Shown piece after piece: positions 45,402 through 56,336 of a DNA stretch of 64,000 nucleotides. The DNA is taken from NCBI GenBank assembly GCA_015178975.1, contig WHVD01000070.1, forward strand, positions 1-64,000, given 5' to 3'. Position 1 is the first letter of the stretch, and each line of letters begins with the position of its first letter. The notes beneath the pieces are model-generated. The model had not been told where the DNA came from, did no database searches, and saw only the letters and a list, made by a program, of their open reading frames with translations. Source of the DNA: Hysterangium stoloniferum (Eukaryota; Basidiomycota; Agaricomycetes; Hysterangiales; Hysterangiaceae). Position numbers and translations under genes: made by a program.

Positions 45402-48359
45402 TTACGTCCTGCGTTCACTTCGGCAAGGAACATGCTTCGAAGGGGAATCCAATACTGGATCATCGTCGCTGTCCTCCGAATCCGAGTTCTCGTACGGTAG
45501 TAAATCAGGGGGGTTCCCGGGATCAAATGGGAAAGTGTCAACATCAGCTCCAGGCGAACAGAGCGAATTCGAACTGATTTGTTCGTGAGAATCTCCAGTC
45601 TGACAGTAGTTCTCGGTCAGGCCTTCAAGGTCCTGCCGATGAGCACTCAGCCGGTCTCCTTTTTCAAAGAAATCTGCGGCGAGTATGGATACATAAGCTT
45701 CAGATGGAAGAGCTTCACCAGTCGTTCGATTTTCCTCCCTCACTAATTTGTCTCTGACATGGGGCGCATAAATGGAAACAAAAGTCAATTCGTCATCAGA
45801 GCTATTTACTTGTCCTTGTATAGATAGTCCATGAACCGCTTCATATAACCTTTGCTCCTCAGCTTCCTCCGACATATCCTGTGCGGAGCATTTGTTGATA
45901 GAGACATAATGAGACATTTTGCCAGCTTGAGGGCAGTCTATCTTAAAATGCTCCGGACTTCCGCATATCCAACATTCCTTGGTGGGTTTGACCGAACTCC
46001 TCTTGTTACTCCTCTCGAAGAACATTTTTCCATGACACTTTCCCTGTTTTGGATCAGCGACGTCCGGAACAGTCCTTCTCGTCGAGCCTCTCTCGTTAGT
46101 CTCGCTAACGAGAATATGGTTAGGTGAAGAGGAGTCGCCGGTGACTCTAAAATCCAATTCTTGACCCTCCGATAACATTATGCGCGGTTTCTGGAACCTG
46201 TAACGTTCCCGGTGTGTTTGGACCCAAGCGTTAATCAGAGCTTCTTGCAGGTTATTAGCATAAGTCTGTAAACTCATGATATCATCGATGGGTTGTCCTT
46301 GAAGAAGGTAGAGCCATTCCGTAGGCAGCATGAGAATGAGTCTGCGTGTCTCATCCCCTCTGTCCTGGTGGAACCCGTACAGGAAACGATAAAGTTTAAC
46401 TCTCCATTGGATATAGTGGACGGGTGTCTCACGATCGTGACCAGCCTGTCGAAATTTCATAGCTTCCCATTCTAAGGCTAAGGATTCACGCCAACGAGTT
46501 CCAAGCAATCCTTCGACGATACCCCAAACAAACGACCCATGAGATTGACTGAATTCAGTACAATGCTCACGGTCTAAGGTGCTCCACCAGACCTTAGCAT
46601 GCCCCTTGAGTCGTCTTGGCAGAGCAACTCCTAAGATCACACTCATAGAGTCTGATATCTCCGCGAGACTCATGATGTCCATGATATAGTCCAGGGCCTC
46701 GGATTGCGCTCTGTCGTATTCAGGGAGATCAGACCATTTGATCTTAAGGTCGTTGGTGTTAAGAGTGACCTTCTTGTCCTTAGGTAAGTCATCAATAAGC
46801 GTGCTAGCTCAAGATCACATCGGAGTTCGAAAAGGGGTATTAGGCACTCCATTGTGGCGCTCCCCACGTCCTGAGTTCCCTCCCCGGTCTGAAGTATTCG
46901 AACTCCCGGATGAATCGCTAGGGGGTCCTCCTGGTGGCAAGAAAGGGTTTGAAGTGATCGGTAGAGAATGGTGGGGACCGTCTGAATTAAGCGATCCTCG
47001 ACCAGCAACTGGGCCAGCTATGCCCTCAGTGAATGCCGTGGAGAAGGACAGTCGACCCTTGTTGGCGACTGATCGGTTTCTGAGAGTGGTCACTTCATTC
47101 CTGAAGTTAGGGCTGTTGGAGACTCCCTCAAATGCGACGCGAGAGTGGTGATCTCCCTGGAGAGACGTTAGGCCCGGTTCCATCACAATTTGTCTCTCGA
47201 TCTCCGTCACGTTCAGAAGTCGACACGGCTGGGGTTGATGGAAGGGAGCGCAGACCTCAATCTTCTTCTCCTGAAGGCCTTCTATCACCTGCGTCCTCAA
47301 GTCCAGTGGAAAATCCTCCAATATTACAGGACAGTTGAGAGAATGCGGGAAACGAGTATCAGGGGACCCGTTTAAGTTGTGAACAAACAAATTGGTCGTG
47401 GAGATAGGCGAATCAGGGACCTGGATCGAGTTGTTATAGGGGAGGAGTACCTCTAAAACCATCTTATCAAGTCTTCTTTGGTTTCGCTTCAACCGACCCC
47501 TTAAAGTGAGGTATGCCAGCGATAGATTTGGCGTGACTCCATTGAGAGACTCCTCCAACATACGGATGTACATGTACTGGTAGTCAACCTTAGGCACAAC
47601 ATGATCTCCGCTAAGCAGGACATGCAGGATCTGCAACACATCATCATGCGTATGAAGTGCTTCAAGGAACAGAGAAAACACTTCCCACTTGAGAATTCTT
47701 CTTCCTCCTTCCATAGTGGTCGTCACCTCGTTCGACCATTCAGGAATCAACTGGGTCAAATCCTCAAGGTTCCCTGGTCACATGAATAAATCCCGCGCTG
47801 ATAAAATCACTTGATAACGCCCTAACCAGACTGCTACAGTCTCTGGTAAAATAGGGTAATCCGTACTGTACTCCTCCACGAAGGGGGTAACCTGATCCTC
47901 GGGGATTCGATCGGTGTAGTACATATCCCATTTGTAGTCGATGGGCTGGGCGTAAACCATATGTCCTCCGAGGAACTGCTTAAGGATGACCTGTCTCAGA
48001 GGGAATCTGAGAACAGGCGTGGGTGCTCGATTAGGCTCAACGTTAGCTCCAGGAGTGTCCAACTGCTTGAGTGATGAGTGTTCCTCAGGTGGATCGGGGG
48101 GGATGTTCGTTGACGATCCAGCTACTACTCCGGGGGAATCCTCTGGAGGAACTGATCCTTGAGGAAGCTGGGGAATGTTCGTAGACAATCCAGCTACTAC
48201 TCCGGGGGAATCCTCTGGAGGAGCTGATCCTTGAAAAGTCGACGAAGACTTCCTCAGGGTGACGTTACAGGGTGGTTCTAGGTTAGAAGATTTTTGACGA
48301 GGCATGGAGCTACTCGGTGTTGATGAAGGCCTAGGTGTTTGATTCTTGCCCATAGTCAT
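45402..48359 (-). pseudogene. Family A chromovirus gag, copy 2
   Basis: The frame starts MTMGKNQTPRPSS at 48359 and is broken near 47770, 46810 and 46680. The last segment (46682-45402) has capsid-like sequence (ALEWEAMKFRQAGHDRETPV, FLYGFHQDRGDETRRLI), then a CCHC zinc knuckle CWICGSPEHFKIDC (about 45945-45990), as expected for a nucleocapsid. An N-terminal proline-rich direct repeat (LPQGSAPPEDSPGVVAGLS type) is at 48090-48230. The total is unusually long for gypsy gag, about 980 codons if rejoined. Confidence 0.85.
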
Positions 48360-48435
48360 TCGCGTGTTCAGGTCTTAGTAGTCAAATAATAAGTTTTTCC
48401 TCGTAGGAAAAGAACGGTCCGGCCCGGATCACCAC

Positions 48436-49078
48436 TGTGAAGAGTCGATAGATTCTGACCGTTTGATATACGAAGAATAGTGTTTATTCAACTACTATTA
48501 GCAGGTATTGACCGTACAGTACAATACCATAGATTACTAGACAAGCAGTACTAGTAAGAAGACACGCTACGCGTCACAAGAGCAACTGTACAGTTGCTCT
48601 TGACGGCTAGAATGAAAGAATGAAAGAGTTGACCTTCACGGTACAACTCATAGCTAGATGTGAAATAGATAATCAACGTGAAGCTGAATATCTAGAGTAA
48701 AGAGATAATAGCGCGAGTCGACTATAATGTCGACTAGCGCAAAGACCTTAGAGTGGAACTCGACCTTCGCGGTTCGAGTCCAAAGTACGTTAGAATGCAA
48801 GAGAATACTACCTTTATAGGTAGTTGAGACGTTACCCTTGACACCTCTCACTATTCGACGTCTGGGTCATTTACGAGGTGGTGTCTGCTGGGTAAAAGTG
48901 TCTGTTGTTTTGGCGCCGAGAGTGCCCATACGTATACACAAAGCTTCGAACTACAAAATAAAGGTATGCTCGAAATATAGAAAGAATAAAATGAAAGAAA
49001 ATAAAAGATAAATAATAAAGTACTATAATCCAACTATTATTCCTTAGTCCAATTATGCATATATGCATACCCTTTACA
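48436..49078 (-). repeat. 5' LTR of family A copy 2
   Basis: 643 bp. Directly inside it on the minus strand is GTGGTGATCCGGGCCGG (48419-48435), in the primer-binding-site position. The 26-bp palindrome (48577-48602) is perfect; the terminal 20-bp palindrome has mismatches. Confidence 0.93.
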
Positions 49079-49670
49079 TTTGTATTCTAAGACTTCAGTC
49101 ACCTCTAGTTGAGTAATTTGACTGTTTATTACATTGCAAATAATCCCTTTTCCATTGTTCATTCATTGTGAATCAGTAAAGCATATTCACATGAATAAAT
49201 ACTGAGAATATCCTTGCAAGATCCTAAGACTACATTAAGATCCTGATAAGTTAGTATCACAGTAGACCCTGTAGGTTAGTGTAAATAAAGCATATATTAG
49301 CCAAATAGTGTTTTATTCTATATCTAATCTTTTGACCTGTTTATAAATATTTTTACTGTTTGATAAATAGTATAAAATATATATAACCTAGCTAGAATCG
49401 AAGTTGAATCTAGATTCTGAATCAGTGAATTGTTATTCATATTTTAAGTATATATTTTCACAGAAAAAGAACAAGCTTGCACAAGCAGCTCTCAAAACCT
49501 TCTTTGCGAAGTAGGGTGCATATATTCAAGTAAACTCTTGACTTCAGGAGTTCTAAGTCTATTCAGGCTGCCGCTGATTAATACCAAATACTTAAATTAT
49601 TTTACCTTGCAGTGAATTGAGTATTTGCACATTTTGATAGAGCACTGGACTCCTTTTTCAGAAAATAATA
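49079..49670. other. AT-rich spacer between family A copy 2 and the Helitron fragment
   Basis: 592 bp with no ORF, no clear repeat and no recognisable element end. Confidence 0.5.
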
Positions 49671-51411
49671 TCAAAGTAAGGCTAATACATCACAAGTAAC
49701 CTCCTTCCACTTGGGATTGGCTGTCATGGTGATGAAGCAGCTGGCATTGCCATACTTTTGTGCAATTGCAAATGAATTTTGCAAACTTTGTCTCATATCC
49801 CTTGAACTGCCAGTAAATGTAGAAGGGAGTATCACCCTCTGACCAATACTATTGGCATCTGTGTTGACATCCTCACATGTAAAGGCATCGACCACCTGGT
49901 TGTAGAGTTCTTCACATAACCTTGGTTGATTATCCCTGAGAAATCTTAATCTGCACTGCTCTGTTACTGCCCAGGCATTGACAATATACTGTTGGAATAG
50001 CTTTTGTGCATAAAAAATAATGGCTTTGTATGCTCTAGGAAATAGGCAATAGGCATAATATTCACATTGGGTCACCTTCCAACTTTTATCTTCATCTTCA
50101 CCTTCTTCATCCTGCTGTCCAGGCTGGGGCTGCCAATTTGATTGGCATAGAGAATGTCCCATGACCAACCACACTCATCCCTGGGAAAGAGCATGACATA
50201 ATGAAGGGGTGTATAAATGGCTTGTGCATCATGCACATGATGGAACTGGCCCCCCTCTCCTCTGAACAATAATATCCCTTGGGTCACCACGACCTGTATC
50301 ACCATCTCCAGGGAGAATGACTGCAAGTTCATCACCGGTTGGAAGATTGTACTGTCTAGGATCATTAAAAGCTTTGTAGCTCAGCCTGACATGTAACCTT
50401 GGAGTCTCTGCCTGTGTCCTCAATCGCTCATGTGCCTGGTAATAGAGTTCTATAAAGGGATTATATTGCTCCATCATATCCTGCAAGTCAGAAAAAGTTT
50501 GGTTATTTAGGTTTCTATTTGCCCTGTGATTCTGCCTCTGCTGCAATGCCTGCCTCAGTCCATCCTCCTGTACCAATGCAGGATCATGGATGTAAAGCTG
50601 AGCATAACTACATGATACACCTTCTGTGTAAGGAATCAAGGCACCATGCTGGTGATACAATTCACCATGAATTTTGAAGACATATGGGCCACCACTACCT
50701 TGCAAGACAGACTCATCCAAATTGACACTGAGTGATGTAAATGCAAATGCCACGAATATTCTTGAGAAATTCCCTTCCATTGTCTGTGTTATTCTCCAGG
50801 AGAGACCTTAAAGTGTGAGGGACTGGCTCAAGTATAGGAAGGGCCACCTTTCCTCTCTTGCAACACTTGCCAAATTTTGGATGTGTTTTAGAGCTATTTG
50901 AGATACGCTCATCCATCCAATGTAAAGTCTGAACACTGTATGTATATCCATACGTCCCAAATTATGTCTTGGAAACCTGTCCTCCACCACAGGTTGCCGT
51001 CCAATGGGTAATTGTGGAATGAGAGGTGGAGGTGGAGGCATGGCTGCAGGCTGTGGAATGGCAGGAGGTGGGGGCATGGCAGGAGGTGGGGGCATGGCAG
51101 GAGGTGGGGCATGGCAGGAGGTGGGGGCATGGCAGGAGGTGGGGCATGGCAGGAGGTGGGGGCATGGCAGGAGGTGGGGGCATGGCAGGAGGTGGGGGCA
51201 TGGCAGGAGGTGGGGGCATGGCAGGAGGTGGGGGCATGGCAGGAGGTGGGGGCATGGCAGGAGGTGGGGCATGGCAGGAGGTGGAACCCATTGTAGCTGT
51301 GGTTGTACAGCTGCATTTGCTGCTGGCTGTGGAATAGCTGGAGGTGGTGGCATGACAGCAGGTGGGGGAGGCATGGCAGGAGGTGGAACCCATTGCAGCT
51401 GTGGTTGTACA
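49671..51411 (-). pseudogene. Helitron Rep/helicase N-terminal fragment with proline-rich minisatellite
   Basis: Minus-strand fragments match the Helitron N-terminal region: GWMDERISNSSKTHPKFGKC (50890-50920), VYKIHGELYHQHG-type sequence (here VFKIHGELYHQHGALIPYT), YAQLYIHDPALVQEDGLRQA, DAQAIYTPLHYVMLFPRDEC, YAYCLFPR and NSFAIAQKYGNASCFITMTA with NPKW following (the Helitron_like_N/Rep-proximal domain). Frame changes near 50780, 50230 and 50170. The frame ends at 49671 before the Rep catalytic HUH-YY region and helicase, so it is inactive. Upstream of the coding match lies the proline-coding minisatellite (51050-51290). Helitrons are rolling-circle transposons. Neither terminus could be located. 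Confidence 0.8.
51050..51290. repeat. 17/18-bp minisatellite coding for PPPAMP repeats
   Basis: About thirteen copies of ggcatggcaggaggtggg, some lacking one G so the reading frame moves from unit to unit. On the minus strand the 18-bp form encodes PPPAMP. A 32-bp motif (ggtggaacccattg to gttgtacag) occurs at its right edge (51279-51310) and again at 51380-51411. Confidence 0.92.
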
Positions 51412-52556
51412 GAAAAGGAGGGTACCATCTTCTATGACTGGGAACTGCTCTGGCATATTAAGTTGTGTCAGATAACCCTTACACGAGGGGATGGTCAAGC
51501 ACTGCCCCAACAAGAAAAGGGATATCGTAGGGGACCAATTGATTTTTCCTCGGACAAGGATGAGGAGGAAGATGAGGATAGGAATGATGTGTACAGCATC
51601 CAATACCTGGGAGAGGATTGTCATGAAGGGTTCCTTCTCCCCTCGAAAGTTCACTTTGTGACCAGCAACCCCAATCAGTGACAAATGCAGAAACCTTCAT
51701 CCAAAGTGTGGGGGGGTCACTGCCCTAGTCAACCGTCGCAGGAATGCGAACCTTCCCCACCTCCAGTCCCCCGCCCTTCCCCAACTTTGAGGCCCCCTCC
51801 CATCCTCCACCCAGCACACTCTTCCTCAGCACCGATCCTAGCACCTCGTCTACCCTCTTCCCCCAAGGCTATGTGGGTACCTACCCCACCTCCTGACTCC
51901 CCGTATTCATATTGCATGTCCCTAGGCAGTCCTATCCACAACCATCCACAGGAGCGAATGGATGTCGACTTGGACCCTCTTACACTGGATGTCATCGTTC
52001 CCCCGACGAGTGAAAAGGCAAAGGAGATACAGAGGGCTACCACCCCTCTCCCAGAGCGGTCCCCTATTCCCACCCCTGACAACTTGCTTCCCCCAACCGA
52101 GCTCATCTGCACCACTTTCTGGATGTGAGTAGCTATCAACTACCCGAACAGTTTCCTGTCGGAAGGGTGCTCTCGCAACTGGTGCTGGTACTCCAGCAAC
52201 CGCTCCTTCAGGGGAGCCTTAAGGATTGTCACAGTCTTGCTCCGTCATCTGAGACCATGGAGGACTTCTATCTCTCCTTCAAGGATCCTGTGGAGGGAGA
52301 GAACTTTGTGCGAGCAGCTCAGGAGATTAAACTCTCTATGTTCCGGCACATCATAGTGGAACCACACCATCTGCCTCTGGACTCCACAAGCGTTCTCTTT
52401 ATCACTGGCCTCGTAGATTTACTCAAGGCCCTCACCGCGACACCTCCCCCAGAGACCACTACGCAGCCACATGTTCCTGCCCCACTACCCATGTTTTCAT
52501 CTCTCCTTCCTAATGCTCCTCTTCTCGCACGGATTTCTGCTCTGCCGGTTAGTGTC
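51412..52556 (+). pseudogene. Divergent fragment of the family A accessory ORF (copy 3)
   Basis: Starts in register at EKEGTIFYDWELLWHIK (matching residue ~183 of the 681-residue ORF) and continues through FSSDKDEEEDEDRNDVYSIQ, the proline-rich centre and FYLSFKDPVEGENFV to ALPVSVC. TGA stops lie at 51679 and 52126, a few codons are missing, and all C-terminal sequence after ~620 is absent. It is clearly more diverged than the other copies. No family A LTR or pol adjoins it; the Helitron fragment abuts directly at 51411. Confidence 0.88.
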
Positions 52557-53288
52557 TGTTATGTATGTCTAAGCCTTTTCCATTTTTTAAAACAATTTCC
52601 CCTAACAAATTGTGAAAAAGAATATTTAAATGTAATTATATTGTGACAATAAAATTGTACAATATTGTCTGGATTTATCTTGAATTTATGCAATTTATTT
52701 TGTATTTTTATCTTATAAATTGAGCAAGTTATCGAATTTCTACCTTTTATTCTTTTTTGATTAATATGCTGGCAACTCAGTGCTTATTCACAACGCACGA
52801 GAGATCATGTGATATTCACATGACGTTTTAAACTCCAACAATGACAAAATACAATGTGAAATAATCACACATTATCAAGGCGAAAAATATATATTATATA
52901 TTATTATTATAATTATATAATAATATAAAAACTGGCCACCTGGTGCTTATTACATGGCACGCAGGAAAATTGTCACAACAAGTGACAGCCATCACAACAG
53001 GTGATAGTTGTCACAAGGGCGTGCGATGGTCACAAAGGTGTGTGACAGTAACAAGAGCGTGTGACAGTCACAAAGGCGCGCAACAGTCACAACGCATGAC
53101 AGTCACAAGATGCGAAGGGTGTCATACGCATGCACAGGCGTGAGAGCATTATGTCATCATATATGCTACTACAGCAAAAACCAGAAATTCCCTGGAATAT
53201 TCCAGTGGCTTCCAAAGGAATAGTAGATAATAGGTACTAATAATAGATAGAATATTGTAGAATATTCTATAAGATTCCAGAATGTTCT
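52557..53288. other. AT-rich non-coding region with a GTGACA-type repeat cluster
   Basis: No supportable gene. 52870-52930 is nearly pure A/T. 52972-53113 holds about eight degenerate copies of a gtgacagtcacaa motif, itself partly palindromic (gtgacngtcac). The rest shows nothing recognisable. Confidence 0.6.
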
Positions 53289-53934
53289 TGTGAAGAGTCG
53301 ATAGATTCTGACCGTTCAATATACGAAGAATAGTGTCTATTCAACTACTATTAGCAGGTATTGACCGTACAGTACAATACCATAGATTACTAGACAAGCT
53401 GTACTAGTAAGAAGACACGCTATGCGTCACAAGAGCAGCTGTACAGTTGCTCTTGACGGCTAGAATGAAAGAATGAAAGAGTTGACCTTCACGGTACAAC
53501 TTGCAGCTAGATGTAAAGTAGATAATCAACGCGAAGTTGAATATCTAGAGTAAAGAAATAATAGCGCAAGTCGACTATAATGTCGACTAGCGCGAAGACC
53601 TTAGATTGGAACTTGACCTTCGTGGTTCGAGTCCGAAGTACGTTAGTATGCAAGAGAATACTACCTTTTAAAGGTAGTTGAAACGTTACCCTTGACACCT
53701 CTCGCTATTCGACGTCTGGGTCGTTTACGAGGTGGTGTCTGCTGGGTAAAAGTTGTCTGTCTCTTTTGGCGCCGAGAGCACCCATACGTATACACAAAGC
53801 TTCGAACTACAAAATCAAGGTGTGCTCGAAAGATAGAAAGAATATAAAGAAAGAAAATAAAAGGTAAATAATAAAGTACTATAATCCAGTTATTATTCCT
53901 TAGTCCAGGTATGCATATATGCATACCCTTTACA
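53289..53934 (-). repeat. 3' LTR of family A copy 4
   Basis: 646 bp, same ends as the other family A LTRs, followed inward by the gtgccccccagttcgaagg polypurine-tract complement. The outer flank is GTTCT; the other element end is lost, so no duplication can be tested. Confidence 0.92.
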
Positions 53935-54124
53935 GTGCCCCCCAGTTCGAAGGGATGTGCTATACTAGGTGTCAAAGAGCATCTGGGACGCCGCCCCAAG
54001 CTTCCTGTGAGGATCCCCCAAGGTCCAAAATGAGGTTTCCCCATCGTTCCCTTTTTACTCTGAAGGATTCAGCTATTCTCGCCCGAGTCAAATCACTAGA
54101 ATTCCTGTACAAGGAGTCAGCCCA

Positions 54125-55335
54125 TCATCTGTAGGCTTTCTCTCTGCAACGAACGACTGCGCGGACACTAACCGGCGGAGCGGAAATCCGCGCGAGAAGA
54201 GGAGCATTGGGGAGGGGAAATGAAGACGCGGGCAGTAGGGCAGGAACGTGTGGCTGCATGGTGGTCTCTGTGGGAGGCGTCAGGACAAGGGCCTCGAGTA
54301 AATCTACTAAGCCAGCAATAGAGAGGACATTCGCTGAGTCTGGGGGCAGACGGTGAAGCTCCACTATGATGTGCCGGAACATAGAGAGTTTAATCTCCTG
54401 TGCTGCTCGTGCAAAGTTCTTCCCCTCTGCGAGATCCTCGAAGGAGAGATAGAAATCCTCCATTATCTCCGACAACGGAGCCAGACCGTGACAACCCTTG
54501 AGGCTCCCTTGAAGGACCGGTTGCTGAAGTACTGGCACGAGCTCTGATAGCACCCTTCTGACAGGAAACTGTTCGGAAGGGTAGTTGACAGCTACTCGCA
54601 TCCAGAAAGTTGTGGATACGGGCTCAGTGAGGGGAACCGGGCTGTCAAGGACGGGAATAGGGGATTGTTCTCGGAGAGGAGTGGTGGCTTTCTGCATCTC
54701 CTTCACCTTTCTGCTTGCCAGGGGATCGATGACGTCCGGTGTAGGGGGGTCCAAATCGACATACATTCGCTCTGGTGGAAGGTCCTGGATAGGGCTACCC
54801 AAGGACACACAATATGAATACGGAGAGTCGGGAGGGATACTCGGTGACGGCGGAAGTTGGGTCGGTACCGGTATAGCTTTCGGGGAGGGAGAGAGACGAG
54901 GCACCAGAATCGGGGAAGGTTCGCGTTGGGCTGAGGGAGTGTGTGTCGGGTGAAGGATGGGAGGGGGCCTCGACATCCCAAGTGAGGTTGGGACTGGTAC
55001 AGCTTTTGAAGAGGGAGGTAAATGAGGTGTTAGAATCGGGGCTGAGGGAGTGTGTGTAGGGTGAATGATGGGAAGGGGCCTCGATGTTGGCGAGAGATGT
55101 GGGACCGGAATCGTGGAAGGTTCGCGTTCCAGTGACTGTTGACTAAGGCGGTGACCCCTCCATACTCTGGATGACGGTCTCCACGTTTGTCTTTGGTTGG
55201 GGTCGCTGGTTACGAAACGAACTTTAGACGGGAGAAGGAACCCTTCATGGCAATCCTCTCCCAGAGATCGGATGCTATACACACCATTCCTGTTCTCGTC
55301 CTCCTCCTCATCCTCGTCCGAGGAAAACTCAATTG
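54125..55335 (-). pseudogene. Accessory ORF of family A, copy 4 (both ends damaged)
   Basis: Matches the 681-residue ORF from the acidic cluster (about 55335) to VVRCREKAYR, where CGA has become a TGA stop (54125-54127). The remaining C-terminal codons continue in frame to 53960. The 5' part is cut at 55336 by a family B-type LTR end. Apart from the stop this copy is close to copies 1 and 2. Confidence 0.9.
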
Positions 55336-55464
55336 GGCCCCCCCGTCTGTCCGTCTGAAATTGGACAACACGATCTAGTGAGGGTGCAGCCTATAAGCTA
55401 AAGCCAAGTCCTACCAGATATCCCACGGGTTTCTCCAGAAACCCGCCCTGTACATATCCTAACA
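55336..55464 (+). repeat. Family B-type LTR 3'-end fragment between two family A pieces
   Basis: 129 bp from cccccgtctgtccgtctgaa to acatatcctaaca, matching 33386-33513. It separates the minus-strand copy 4 from the plus-strand copy 5 of family A. Confidence 0.75.
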
Positions 55465-56330
55465 GAATGGGAAGCCATGAAATTTTGACAAGTCAGCCAC
55501 AATCACGAGACACCTGTTCACTACATTCAATGGAGGATTAAACTTTATCATTTCCTATATGGGTTCCACCAAGATCGAAAGGATGAAATGTGCAGACTCA
55601 TTCTGACGCTGCCTACAGAATGGGTTTACCTCCTACAAGGACAACCCATTGACGACATCATGAGCTTGCAGACTTATGCTAACAACCTACAAGAGGCTCT
55701 GATTAACACTTGGGTCCAAACACATTGGGAACATTATAGATTTCAGAAGCCACGGGCTATGCTATCGGAAGGCAAAGATTTGGACTTCAGAGCCACAGAT
55801 AAACACCACCCAGTTAACCACACTCTCGTTGGTGAGACTAGGGAGAGAAGTTCTACAAGAAGGATTGGCACAGACTCCATCAACCCGACACAGGGAAAAC
55901 ATCATGGAAGGCTGTTCTTTAAAAAAAGCGATAAGAAAAGTTTGGTTAAGCCTTCTAAGGAATGCTGGATATGTGGGAGCCTGCAGGCAAAATGTCTCAT
56001 TATATTTCTGGCAACAAATGCACCATACAGGACACATTGGAGGAAACTGAGGAACAGAGATTGTATGAGGCAGTTCACGGACTATCTATACAAGGACAAG
56101 TAAATAGTTCTGACGACAAATTAACTGTTGTTCCCATTTACGCACCCCAGGTCGGAGATGATCTAATAAGGGAGAGAAACAGAACGCCTGATGAGGTTCC
56201 CTCATCAGAGGTCTATGTATCTATACTCGCTGCTGATTTCTTTAAAAAAGGAGATTGGTTGAGTGTACACTGGCAGGACCTTGAAGGCCTGACCGAAAAC
56301 CACAGTCAGACCCAGGATTACCACGAATGA
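55465..56330 (+). pseudogene. Family A gag, copy 5 (5' truncated)
   Basis: Matches the gag of copy 2 from EWEAMK onward (LTLPTEWVYLLQGQPIDDIM, then SLQTYANNLQEALINTWVQT). The zinc knuckle has lost its second half: ECWICGS is followed directly by QAGKMSHYIS in another frame, so the HX4C ligands are deleted. The frame shifts at this deletion near 55980. Confidence 0.88.
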
Positions 56331-56336
56331 ATCAAT

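Larger units (their letters stand above)
37877..49078 (-). mobile_element. Near-complete family A chromovirus, copy 2 (11.2 kb)
   Basis: 5' LTR 48436-49078, gag 45402-48359, pol 40937-45338, internal promoter-like spacer 40592-40790, accessory ORF 38546-40591, polypurine tract 38521-38540 and 3' LTR 37877-38520. The two LTRs differ at many positions, mainly C/T or G/A changes, and no 5-bp duplication flanks the element (CTTGA left, TTTGT right). It may be old or a product of recombination between two copies. Gag and pol carry frameshifts; the accessory ORF does not. Confidence 0.93.

Noticed and set aside
51004-51681. 225-codon glycine-rich protein on the plus strand
   Set aside because: It is the opposite-strand reading of the proline-coding minisatellite fused by chance to the accessory-ORF fragment.
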